Numbered from the stretch's first letter, positions 6,028 through 12,588 are shown. The stretch: 14,689 nt of DNA from Nitrospirota bacterium (GCA_027328825.1 DAHWTK010000037.1:1-14689), one strand, 5' to 3'. Notes: generated by a model not told the origin, from the sequence alone. Numbers and translations: made by a program.

Positions 6028-6366
6028 CTATACAGCCGCGTCGCCGCGCTCTCCGGTGCGTATTCTCAGCGTCTCCTCGACGGCCATGACGAAGATCTTG
6101 CCGTCTCCAATCTTTCCGGTCCTGGCCGTCTCCTCTATTACCTTCAATATCTCAGGCACAATGGCATCCTGCACGACCACTTCTATTTTTACCTTCGGCA
6201 CGAAGGTGACGTCGTATTCCGCGCCCCTGTATATTTCCACGTGACCCTTCTGCCGTCCGTAGCCCCTGACTTCCGTTACCGTAAGTCCGGCAATGCCGGC
6301 CTTGTTCAGGGCATCCTTGACGTCCTCCAGCTTGAAGGGCTTTATTATGGCCTCTATCTTTTTCAT
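6028..6366 (-). CDS. glnB: Nitrogen regulatory protein PII (GlnB/GlnK family)
   Basis: A 112-residue trimeric signalling protein, the usual family length. It opens with MKKIEAIIKPFKLEDVK. The T-loop (about 37-55) carries RGAEY, with Tyr51, the site uridylylated in proteobacterial PII. The B-loop is TGKIGDGKIFV (about 83-93) and the C-terminal loop contains RIRTGERGDAAV. PII binds ATP/ADP and 2-oxoglutarate; members paired with amtB block the ammonium channel when nitrogen is plentiful. By that pairing it acts as GlnK, although sequence alone does not separate GlnB from GlnK. I chose ATG at 6366 because GGAGG lies seven bases upstream; the frame is open up to 6408, but that extension overlaps amtB and is not family-like. 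It lies 13 bp after amtB and 7 bp before the hypothetical gene. Expression is probably driven by the sigma-54 promoter ahead of amtB. Confidence 0.95.
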   Translation of the reverse strand: MKKIEAIIKPFKLEDVKDALNKAGIAGLTVTEVRGYGRQKGHVEIYRGAEYDVTFVPKVKIEVVVQDAIVPEILKVIEETARTGKIGDGKIFVMAVEETLRIRTGERGDAAV

Positions 6367-6379
6367 AGCGCAGCCTCCG

Positions 6380-7705
6380 TCAATCCTCGAATATGTATCC
6401 GGACTCACCGTGCTGGCTGTAGTCCAGGCCCGCCGCCTCGTCTTCCTCGTTTACCCTGAGGCCCATCAGCGCGTCCATAATCTTCAGTATGATGCTTGTG
6501 CCGACGAAAGAGTAGATTATGCTCGCCCCGACGGCTATCGCCTGGATTCCGAGCTGTTTGGGATTGCCGTAGAAAAGGCCGTTGCCCCCGGCGGAGTTCA
6601 CCGCTACCGTCGCAAACAGACCCGTTGCGAGAGCGCCCCATGTCCCGCCGACGCCATGAACGCCCACAACGTCAAGTGAGTCGTCATAACCGAACTTCGG
6701 CTTCAGGGATACCGCCGTATAGCACAGGACGCCCGCGACCGCGCCGATTATCATGGACGGCATGGGCGCGACAAAACCCGACGCCGGAGTTATCGCGACA
6801 AGACCCGCGACTGCTCCGGAGGCAGCACCGAGCACCGTCGGCTTGCCCCTGTGTATCCACTCCGCGAACATCCAGGATAACGCCGCGGCGGCAGTAGCAA
6901 GGTGCGTTACGACAAACGCCGTCCCGGCAAGGCCGCCGGACGTGACCGCGCTCCCGGCGTTGAACCCGAACCAGCCAAACCACAGAAGCGCGGCGCCCAG
7001 GACGGTCATCGTAAGGTTGTGCGGCGGCATCGGCGTCCTCGGATAACCCCTCCTCTTGCCCATCATAAGCGCAGCCGCGAACGCCGCGACTCCAGAGCTT
7101 ATATGCACGACCGTGCCGCCCGCGAAATCGAGCGCGCCCAGGTTATGTATCCAGCCGCCCGCGCCCCATACCCAGTGCGCTATCGGGTCATATATCACCG
7201 TGCACCATATAAGGGTGAATGCGAGAAACGTCTTGAACTTGAACCTCTCCGCCACGGCACCGGTGATGAGCGCGGGAGTAATAACGGCGAACATCATCTG
7301 GAATACCATGTATACCTGGTGCGGGATAGTCGCCGCGTAGTCCGGGTCCGGGGTCTGTCCGACGTGGTTCAGACCGAACCAGGAGAGATTCCCGATGATG
7401 TGATGGACATCCGGGCCGAAGGCCAGGGAATAACCCCACAGCGCCCACTGCACCGACACCAGCGCTACAATTATGAAGCTCTGCATGATGGTTCCAAGGA
7501 CGTTCTTGCGCCTGACCATGCCTCCGTAGAATAGCGCGAGGCCCGGCGTCATGAGCATGACAAGCGCGGAGGATATGAGAACCCACGCGGTATCGCCTGA
7601 ATCTACTTTAGGAGCCGGGGCCGTAGCCGCAGCAGCAACGCTGGCAAAGCCCAATACCAGACCTGCGGCAAAGATTAGACCTGCAAGCTTTCTGATGCTC
7701 TTCAC
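6380..7705 (-). CDS. amtB: Ammonium transporter AmtB
   Basis: A 441-residue inner-membrane ammonium channel, of normal length. A cleavable signal peptide (Arg/Lys n-region, hydrophobic 8-26, ending ASVAAA) precedes DSGDTAWVLISSALVMLMTPG. Eleven membrane segments are expected. The pore twin histidines are present in YDPIAHWVWG and DVVGVHGVGG, and the aromatic gate region is recognisable (MMFAVITPALITGA, WFGWFGFNAGS). The protein forms trimers and conducts ammonia. The C-terminal cytoplasmic tail contains DALMGLRVNEEDEAAGLD, the usual contact region for PII. The start is GTG at 7705 with GGGAGGAG upstream; no ATG fits better. It is the first gene of amtB-PII-hypothetical. A sigma-54 promoter, a palindrome and NtrC-like sites lie upstream, so induction under nitrogen limitation is expected. 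Confidence 0.97.
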   Translation of the reverse strand: MKSIRKLAGLIFAAGLVLGFASVAAAATAPAPKVDSGDTAWVLISSALVMLMTPGLALFYGGMVRRKNVLGTIMQSFIIVALVSVQWALWGYSLAFGPDVHHIIGNLSWFGLNHVGQTPDPDYAATIPHQVYMVFQMMFAVITPALITGAVAERFKFKTFLAFTLIWCTVIYDPIAHWVWGAGGWIHNLGALDFAGGTVVHISSGVAAFAAALMMGKRRGYPRTPMPPHNLTMTVLGAALLWFGWFGFNAGSAVTSGGLAGTAFVVTHLATAAAALSWMFAEWIHRGKPTVLGAASGAVAGLVAITPASGFVAPMPSMIIGAVAGVLCYTAVSLKPKFGYDDSLDVVGVHGVGGTWGALATGLFATVAVNSAGGNGLFYGNPKQLGIQAIAVGASIIYSFVGTSIILKIMDALMGLRVNEEDEAAGLDYSQHGESGYIFED

Positions 7706-7751
7706 GTTATTACTCCTCCCTATTTGAGTGGAAACTGCTCGGTTTATGTAT

Positions 7752-7767
7752 TACAATGTCCGTGCCA
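7752..7767 (-). promoter_or_regulatory. Sigma-54 (RpoN) promoter of the amtB operon
   Basis: The minus strand reads TGGCAC-GGACA-TTGTA. This matches the -24/-12 consensus (TGGCAC, five bases, TTGCA) at every position but one, with GT in place of GC at -12. Counting from the -24 GG, transcription would start near 7741, about 36 bases ahead of the GTG start. The preceding base (C) also fits the consensus. Confidence 0.82.
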
Positions 7768-7826
7768 GGAGGAGAGAATAACAGGTACAGCTTATTTAAC
7801 TTAAAGGAAAATAAGGATAATCCGAC

Positions 7827-7846
7827 ATTTTGAAGGGCTTCAAAAT
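7827..7846. promoter_or_regulatory. Perfect 20-bp palindrome upstream of the amtB promoter
   Basis: ATTTTGAAG (7827-7835), GG, CTTCAAAAT (7838-7846): nine perfectly paired positions. Its centre is about 95 bp upstream of the predicted start, where enhancer-binding proteins or repressors often bind. It also lies 58 bp past the SMR-like stop, but no U-run follows on either strand, so a terminator is less likely. The binding protein is unknown. Confidence 0.5.
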
Positions 7847-7867
7847 TGTATTACCTTTTTGTATCGA

Positions 7868-7884
7868 TGCACATAAAAGAGGCA
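7868..7884. promoter_or_regulatory. NtrC-like binding site (promoter-proximal)
   Basis: TGCACA-TAAAA-GAGGCA resembles the enterobacterial NtrC site (TGCACC, five bases, GGTGCA): five of six bases in one half and four of six in the other. Its centre is about 135 bp upstream of the predicted sigma-54 start. It pairs with a second site 30 bp further upstream. Confidence 0.42.
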
Positions 7885-7897
7885 GGAAGGCACAGAA

Positions 7898-7914
7898 TGC
7901 ACATCAATTATGCA
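7898..7914. promoter_or_regulatory. NtrC-like binding site (promoter-distal)
   Basis: TGCACA-TCAAT-TATGCA has TGCA at both ends of a 17-bp site, the spacing of an NtrC operator. It is centred about 165 bp upstream of the predicted amtB start and exactly 30 bp (about three helical turns) from the neighbouring site. It overlaps the stop codon of the SMR-like gene, so part of it is also coding. Confidence 0.45.
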
Positions 7915-8227
7915 CGCCGGCCTGGATTACCGCGCCGCCTGCAATTATTATCGCAAGGCCGAGCCATGTCGTAAACGGGATGTTCTCCCTGAAAACAAAG
8001 CGTCCGGCCAGTATGCTCACAACTGCAAAAACAGCGACATATACGCCAAGAAGCTTCGAGAAATCCCACCTCACCGTGTTTACTACCACGCCGTAGGAGC
8101 CGAGCATCAGGAAGCCTGCGACGATAAACCATATTATGCTGCCGCGAAGCCCTTTCCTGATTATGGCGTCTCCGCCCACCTCGAGCACGGCTGCGGCAAT
8201 GAATATTATCCAGGCAAAAAATGTCAT
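7904..8227 (-). CDS. Small four-helix membrane protein, SMR/EmrE-like (DMT superfamily)
   Basis: A 107-residue protein with four predicted membrane helices, the length and layout of small multidrug resistance transporters. The first helix carries Glu16 in AAAVLEVGGDAIIRKG, at the place of the essential EmrE Glu14. Helix four ends GLAIIIAGGAVIQAG, as in the family. It differs from EmrE in lacking the Trp63 equivalent (VYVAVFAVVSI instead of the AYAIWSG stretch), so the substrate cannot be assigned. SMR proteins work as antiparallel dimers exchanging protons for cationic compounds. ATG at 8227 has GGAG eight bases upstream. It is the nearest gene upstream of amtB, in the same direction, but the nitrogen promoter lies between them. 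It is divergent from the YHS gene across a 160-bp gap, in which I found no clear promoter or riboswitch for this gene. Confidence 0.75.
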   Translation of the reverse strand: MTFFAWIIFIAAAVLEVGGDAIIRKGLRGSIIWFIVAGFLMLGSYGVVVNTVRWDFSKLLGVYVAVFAVVSILAGRFVFRENIPFTTWLGLAIIIAGGAVIQAGVHN

Positions 8228-8345
8228 ACTTCATTCTCCAGATTCACCAGAAAAACGTTCCCGAAAATCTTTCTCATGCAAAGGGGAATGCAGAAACCGT
8301 GCCGTCAAATGCCGGGTTCCGCCTGACTCCGTAATCTTCCTTTTG

Positions 8346-8354
8346 TGCTATAAT
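8346..8354 (+). promoter_or_regulatory. Extended -10 promoter of the YHS gene
   Basis: TGC followed by a perfect TATAAT (8349-8354). No well-spaced -35 is visible; the best (CTGACT at 8323-8328) is 20 bases away. The extended TGN motif can compensate for that. Transcription would start near 8361, about 27 bases before the ATG. Confidence 0.6.
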
Positions 8355-8387
8355 ATTTTAGTAGGCATAAAAAATTGGGAGGTGAAG

Positions 8388-8567
8388 ATGAAAACCGACC
8401 CGGTATGCGGAATGGACGTGAAGGAAGACAGCCAGTATAATACACTGCACGGCGTTAAGAAGATGTATTTCTGCAGCAGGGACTGCCAGCAGAAGTTCAT
8501 CAAGAACCCCGACCAGTACACCACTAAGGGCAAGGAAAGCCCTGAAAAGGGCAGGAAGGTTGCTTAA
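8388..8567 (+). CDS. Small YHS-domain metal-binding protein
   Basis: A 59-residue protein, almost entirely one YHS domain. It starts MKTDPVCGMDV, and YFCSRDCQQKFIKNPDQY follows. Cysteines at 7, 29 and 33 are the family's metal ligands. YHS domains occur alone or fused to copper-type P-ATPases and are thought to bind or hand over metal ions; the metal is not evident here. The tail (TTKGKESPEKGRKVA) is short, charged and probably disordered. The start is ATG 8388 with GGGAGG five bases upstream; the frame is open further left, but that extension crosses the promoter and has no family similarity. It is the only plus-strand gene, has its own promoter and terminator, and overlaps the convergent VanZ-like gene by four bases (8564-8567). 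Confidence 0.9.
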   Translation: MKTDPVCGMDVKEDSQYNTLHGVKKMYFCSRDCQQKFIKNPDQYTTKGKESPEKGRKVA

Positions 8568-9058
8568 AAATTAAGCTTCCGATCTTTGTAATACGTATTG
8601 AAACGCCGCCTTGGTGCGGCGTTTTTCTTTTTTCTGCCGGACATGAATCCTGTGACCGCTATCGCAAGGGCGGATGTGGTGGAGTCCAGGATGACATCCG
8701 AAACTTCCGCGCCGCGCCCGCCCGCGAGATACTGGTGAATCTCCTCGCTCGAAGCCCACAACGCGCAAATAAGGAGTACAGTCAGGCCCGCTTTGAGCAT
8801 ATTCAGGCGCGAACCTTTCATAACCCCCCTGTACCATAGTACTGCAAGAACTGCGTAGATGAATATGTGCGCGGACTTTCGGACTATGAAATCCGACGTG
8901 TTCAGAGAAGAGGCGTCGTAGTTGTAGCCGACAAAGTCGAGTATGCTGCCAATAATGGGCTTCGTAAATGCGGAGCCGAAATAGGATGTGGACAGCACGA
9001 ACATCACGGCCATCCAGGCAAGAGCCGGCACATAGGGCTTTATTTTTGAGGTATTCAA
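8564..9058 (-). CDS. VanZ-like family membrane protein
   Basis: A 164-residue membrane protein with about four hydrophobic segments. The VanZ-like signatures are present: RKSAHIFIYAVLAVLWYRG in one helix, then SSEEIHQYLAGGRGAEVSDV and ILDSTTSALAIAV. VanZ gives low-level teicoplanin resistance in enterococci, but most relatives have no known role, so resistance should not be assumed. The start is TTG at 9058; its TTGA overlaps the stop of the receiver-PilZ gene, which implies translational coupling, and no ATG is available without losing the first helix. The last 22 residues (KKKNAAPRRRFN, then TYYKDRKLNF) are encoded across the plus-strand terminator of the YHS gene and may be a late extension. 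It is the last gene of the dxr-rseP-ispG-proS operon. Confidence 0.82.
   Translation of the reverse strand: MNTSKIKPYVPALAWMAVMFVLSTSYFGSAFTKPIIGSILDFVGYNYDASSLNTSDFIVRKSAHIFIYAVLAVLWYRGVMKGSRLNMLKAGLTVLLICALWASSEEIHQYLAGGRGAEVSDVILDSTTSALAIAVTGFMSGRKKKNAAPRRRFNTYYKDRKLNF
8601..8633 (+). terminator. Intrinsic terminator of the YHS gene, inside the VanZ-like coding sequence
   Basis: AAACGCCGC (8601-8609) and GCGGCGTTT (8616-8624) form a perfect nine-base stem with a six-base loop. TT-C-TTTTTT follows. It lies 33 bp past the YHS stop. The whole element is within the 3' coding part of the opposite-strand VanZ-like gene. On the minus strand no U-run follows the stem, so it acts in the plus direction. 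Confidence 0.85.
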
Positions 9059-9747
9059 TGCCTTGTTTTCCTCGCTATGAAGCTTTCGATACTGGCGGGG
9101 TTACCTTCCTTGAAATCGGCAAATTTCACCCCGTATCTCATCATCTTCGTATTGCTCGGAGCAATCCTCATAATATCTGCCCTTGCCACGACTCTATTAA
9201 ATTCCGACGCGCCCGGGATAAAGAACGACACCTCTATGCCTTCTCCGACGGTCAGGCCTTTGTCGCATTCGAAGAGAAGTCCGCTCGTGCTCAAGTCCAC
9301 AGTATTGGCAAGGAAGAACTCGTCCCCCAGCCTGCCGCCGATTTTTACCTTTACAAGTATCCTTATCGACTGCCTTACGGGGATACCGAGGAGTTTGGCA
9401 ATTTTTTCGGCAAGCTCATGCTTGTCTATAGGCTTTTTTACGAAATCGTTAGCCCCGGCCTCGCTGCAACGGCGTATCTCGTCCGGGCTGTTTAAAAGCG
9501 TTACCAGGACGATCGATACGTTCCTGAGTTCCGGGGCGTTACGGATAGTCCTGCAGACCTCGTCGCCGCCCAGGCCCGGCATGTGGAGGTCCATAATTAT
9601 TATATCCGCTTTTTCGTTTTTGTGCACCTCAATGGCATCGCGGCCACTTGTGGCGGTAAGAATCTGGAAAATATCCCTTTCGAACAGGCCTACCTGGCGC
9701 TCAAGAATTGAACGGACGCTTTCTACCAACAGTACTTTTTTCTTCAT
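9055..9747 (-). CDS. Response regulator with receiver and PilZ (cyclic-di-GMP-binding) domains
   Basis: A 230-residue cytoplasmic protein. The receiver domain (about 1-122) has the phosphoacceptor Asp53 in IIIMDLHMPGLGG, the switch Thr in IVLVTLLNS, and the conserved Lys-Pro in FVKKPI. The metal-binding acidic pair near the N-terminus is reduced to Glu9 followed by Ser10 (LVESVR). A PilZ domain (about 127-225) carries the cyclic-di-GMP motifs RQSIR (RxxxR) and DLSTSG (DxSxxG). The protein should therefore link a phosphorelay to cyclic-di-GMP binding; no histidine kinase is nearby and the target is unknown. ATG at 9747 has GGAG nine bases upstream. The gene begins inside proS, overlapping it by 47 bp, and its stop overlaps the VanZ-like start (TTGA), so the three are likely translated in a coupled way. 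Confidence 0.92.
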   Translation of the reverse strand: MKKKVLLVESVRSILERQVGLFERDIFQILTATSGRDAIEVHKNEKADIIIMDLHMPGLGGDEVCRTIRNAPELRNVSIVLVTLLNSPDEIRRCSEAGANDFVKKPIDKHELAEKIAKLLGIPVRQSIRILVKVKIGGRLGDEFFLANTVDLSTSGLLFECDKGLTVGEGIEVSFFIPGASEFNRVVARADIMRIAPSNTKMMRYGVKFADFKEGNPASIESFIARKTRH

Positions 9748-11518
9748 CTATTATTTCTCCGGTCTTACGTGCGGCTTCCGATACTGGAACTTTCAGAGCC
9801 TCTCCGGTGCTTCTCCTCTTTACCTCAACAAACCCATCTTTCAGATTCTTCTCGCCAACAACTACGCTTACGGGGAACCCGATTAAATCCGCATCCTTGA
9901 ACTTGTTGCCGGCGCTGACATCTTCCCGGTTATCCAGCAGAACTTCCACGCCGGCCTTCTTAAGCTCCTCGTAAATTTCCTGCGCCGCATTCTTTATCGC
10001 TTCATTTTTCATGTTAAGCGGCAGGACGATAACTTCATACGGCGCAATCGGCGCGGGCCAGATTATCCCGTTTTTGTCGTTGTTCTGCTCGATGGCTGCC
10101 GCCGCCGTCCGGCTGACGCCTATGCCGTAGCAGCCCATAATCATCGGCTTTTCGGCCCCGTCCTCGTCCAAAAACGTGCATTTCATCGCCTCGGAGTATT
10201 TCGTCCTCAGCATGAATATATGCCCGACCTCGATGCCCTTGAATATCTCAATCTTGCCCGTCCCGCATTTCGGGCACGGGTCTCCGGGGGTGATTTTGCG
10301 GAGGTCAAAATAACCGGCTACCATGAAATCGCGTATATTTACATTCTTAAAATGTGTATCAGCCTCGTTAGCGCCTGTTATGAAATTAGACATATTAGCT
10401 ACAGCATGGTCCGCAATAGTTGCAACCCAGGTGGGACCTTTAAGACCTACCGGCCCAGCAAAGCCTGGCGGAGCATTTGTAACTTCCTCCACAGTTTCTT
10501 TATCTGCCAAAATCAATTCCTGTTCTTTGTGCCAGAGAAATTCCGTTAATACCTTCTTAAGCTTTATCTCATTAACTTCATGATCTCCACGAACAAGAAC
10601 CGCGACTGCTTTATCGCCTGAGCTTTCAGTGAATTTGTATATCAGCGTCTTAACTATCTTCTTCAGTGGCACATGTAGAAACTCCGCGACCTCCTCGACG
10701 GTCTTCTTGCCAGGGGTGCTGACTTCCTCAATCGGAAGTTCGGCCACTTCCTCTTCGAGCATCTCGCGCGGCTGGCGGCTTGGGTCAATCGGCTCCGGAG
10801 GCCTGCACTCCGCCTTCTCCACGTTCGCGGCGTAATCGCACGAATCGCACGATGCGATGAAATCCTCGCCCGTCTCGGCCAATACCATGAACTCGTGGGA
10901 GAAGCTTCCGCCGATGTTCCCGGTGTCCGCCTCCACCGCGCGGAAGTCAAGGCCGCAACGTGTAAATATCCGTTTATACGTCTCGTACATGTTCCAGTAT
11001 TCTTCCTCGGCGGATTTTACGTCCTTGTGGAAGCTGTACGCGTCCTTCATAATGAACTCGCGCCCGCGCATAAGGCCGAAGCGTGGACGGATTTCATCTC
11101 TGAACTTCGTCTGAATCTGGTAGAGGTTCATCGGAAGCTGACGGTAGGACTTAACCTCTCTCTTGGCGAGGTCGGTTATGACTTCCTCGGCGGTCGGGGC
11201 GATGCAGAACTCGTTGTCGTGCCGGTCCTTGAACCGGAGCAGTTCCTTTCCGTAGAAGTCCCACCTGCCGGACTGTATCCACAAATCCGCCGGCTGGACC
11301 GCCGGCATCATGATTTCCTGCGCCCCGGCCCCGTCCATCTCCTGGCGGATGATCTCGGCGACCTTGCGCACGGTGCGCCATCCGAGCGGCAGGTATGTAT
11401 ATATTCCCGCCGCGACCTTCCTTATCATCCCAGCCCGCACCATCAGTTTATGCGAGATTACCTCCGCCTCGGCGGGGTCTTCCTTCAGTGTGGGTATCAG
11501 CAGTTTTGAATAGCGCAT
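9701..11518 (-). CDS. proS: Prolyl-tRNA synthetase, bacterial type with editing insertion
   Basis: A 605-residue class II synthetase that charges tRNA-Pro. It starts MRYSKLLIPTLKEDPAEAE. The proline-binding APTAEE motif is present, as is motif 2 (TKFRDEIRPRFGLMRGREF, then IMKDAYSFH) and motif 3 (GCYGIGVSRTAAAAIEQN). Between motifs 2 and 3 lies a long insertion of the YbaK-like editing type (EEVAEFLHVPLKKIVKTL, AVAVLVRGDHEVNEIKLKK), which removes mischarged alanine in known members. The C-terminal anticodon-binding domain follows (APYEVIVLPLN, EVLLDNREDVSAGNKFKDAD). I chose ATG at 11518, one base after the ispG stop; the frame is open to 11566, but that extension reads through ispG coding and is not conserved. 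No strong ribosome site is visible, so translation is probably coupled to ispG. The 3' end overlaps the receiver-PilZ gene by 47 bp. Confidence 0.97.
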   Translation of the reverse strand: MRYSKLLIPTLKEDPAEAEVISHKLMVRAGMIRKVAAGIYTYLPLGWRTVRKVAEIIRQEMDGAGAQEIMMPAVQPADLWIQSGRWDFYGKELLRFKDRHDNEFCIAPTAEEVITDLAKREVKSYRQLPMNLYQIQTKFRDEIRPRFGLMRGREFIMKDAYSFHKDVKSAEEEYWNMYETYKRIFTRCGLDFRAVEADTGNIGGSFSHEFMVLAETGEDFIASCDSCDYAANVEKAECRPPEPIDPSRQPREMLEEEVAELPIEEVSTPGKKTVEEVAEFLHVPLKKIVKTLIYKFTESSGDKAVAVLVRGDHEVNEIKLKKVLTEFLWHKEQELILADKETVEEVTNAPPGFAGPVGLKGPTWVATIADHAVANMSNFITGANEADTHFKNVNIRDFMVAGYFDLRKITPGDPCPKCGTGKIEIFKGIEVGHIFMLRTKYSEAMKCTFLDEDGAEKPMIMGCYGIGVSRTAAAAIEQNNDKNGIIWPAPIAPYEVIVLPLNMKNEAIKNAAQEIYEELKKAGVEVLLDNREDVSAGNKFKDADLIGFPVSVVVGEKNLKDGFVEVKRRSTGEALKVPVSEAARKTGEIIDEEKSTVGRKRPFNS

Positions 11519-11519
11519 G

Positions 11520-12584
11520 TTAGTGTTTTGCCGCCCCCTCGACTTCCTGCACAAGGGCGTCGGCAAGTTCGTCCTCCTTTAGCTTACGTATTACCTCGCC
11601 GTGACGGAAAAGAAGCCCTCGACCCTTGCCGCCGGCTATGCCCATGTCGGCCTGCGCGGCCTCGCCCGGCCCGTTCACTATACACCCCATGACGGCGACA
11701 TCGAACGGTCTGGTTATATGGGAAAGCCGCTTTTCCACTTCCTGCGCAAGGCTGATTACGTCTATCTGCGTCCTGCCGCAGGTGGGACATGAGATTATGT
11801 TCACGCCGCGCTGCCTTAAGTGCAGGGCCTTAAGCATCTCCCAGGCCGCCCTGACCTCCTCCACCGGATTGGCCGTGAGCGAGACGCGCATAGTGTCTCC
11901 TATGCCCGAAGCGAGGAGTATCCCCAGGCCGACGGAGGACTTCACCGTGCCGGAGAAAAGCGTCCCTGCCTCGGTTACGCCAATATGCAGGGGATATTTC
12001 GCCGTCTTCGACATCAGCCTGTATGCGTCCACGGTCGTCGGGACGTCGGAGGCCTTTATGGAAATTTTCATATCGCAGAAGTCCAGGTCTTCGAGGATGC
12101 GCACGTGCCTCATTGCGGACTCGACAAGCGCCTCCGGCGTCGGCTTCCCGTATTTTTTAAGCAGGTCTTTTTCGAGCGAGCCGGAGTTCACGCCTATACG
12201 TATCGGGACTCCGCGGCTTTTGGCCGCCTTCACAAGCTCCACAATTTTTCTCTTCTCGCCGATGTTGCCGGGGTTGATACGCAGGCCGTCCACGCCCTTG
12301 TCGATTGCCATGAGCGCCAGGCGGTGATCGAAGTGAACGTCCGCGACGAGCGGTATCGATATAGCCTTCTTTATTTTGTCGAGAGACTTTGCCGCCTCCA
12401 TGTCGAGGAGCGCAACGCGCACGACCTCGCAGCCAGCCTTCGCAAGTTCGTTAATCTGCCTGACGGTCGCCTTCACGTCCCGCGTGTCGGTGTTGGTCAT
12501 GGACTGCACTACGACAGGCGCGCCGCCGCCTATGGGCACGCCGCCGAGCATAATCCTGCGGGTTTTCTTACGGGTAATCTTCAT
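11520..12584 (-). CDS. ispG: 4-hydroxy-3-methylbut-2-enyl diphosphate synthase (IspG/GcpE)
   Basis: A 354-residue enzyme of the MEP isoprenoid pathway. It converts 2-C-methylerythritol 2,4-cyclodiphosphate to HMBPP using a [4Fe-4S] cluster and electrons from ferredoxin or flavodoxin. The TIM-barrel N-terminal part shows PVVVQSMTNTDTRDV, VRVALLDMEAA, PLVADVHFDHRLAL and LRINPGNIG. The C-terminal part has the cluster ligands Cys266 and Cys269 (SCPTCGRTQ) and Cys301, with Glu308 in GCIVNGPGE. It is the shorter bacterial form without the plant-type middle domain. ATG at 12584 lies 4 bp after the rseP stop; only a weak GGAAA precedes it, so coupling to rseP is likely. proS starts 1 bp after its stop. 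Confidence 0.97.
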   Translation of the reverse strand: MKITRKKTRRIMLGGVPIGGGAPVVVQSMTNTDTRDVKATVRQINELAKAGCEVVRVALLDMEAAKSLDKIKKAISIPLVADVHFDHRLALMAIDKGVDGLRINPGNIGEKRKIVELVKAAKSRGVPIRIGVNSGSLEKDLLKKYGKPTPEALVESAMRHVRILEDLDFCDMKISIKASDVPTTVDAYRLMSKTAKYPLHIGVTEAGTLFSGTVKSSVGLGILLASGIGDTMRVSLTANPVEEVRAAWEMLKALHLRQRGVNIISCPTCGRTQIDVISLAQEVEKRLSHITRPFDVAVMGCIVNGPGEAAQADMGIAGGKGRGLLFRHGEVIRKLKEDELADALVQEVEGAAKH

Positions 12585-12588
12585 ATTA

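Noticed and set aside
6367..6408. Upstream extension of PII to 6408
   Set aside because: It overlaps amtB and adds residues not seen in the PII family. ATG 6366 has GGAGG at the right distance and gives Tyr51 its usual number.
8228..8340. Guanidine riboswitch ahead of the SMR-like gene
   Set aside because: SMR genes are often preceded by one, but I found no paired hairpins with ACGR loops nor the ykkC core. A single GACGGCACGG stretch is not enough.
11519..11566. Upstream extension of proS to 11566
   Set aside because: The extra codons lie inside ispG, and the family starts at MRYSK.
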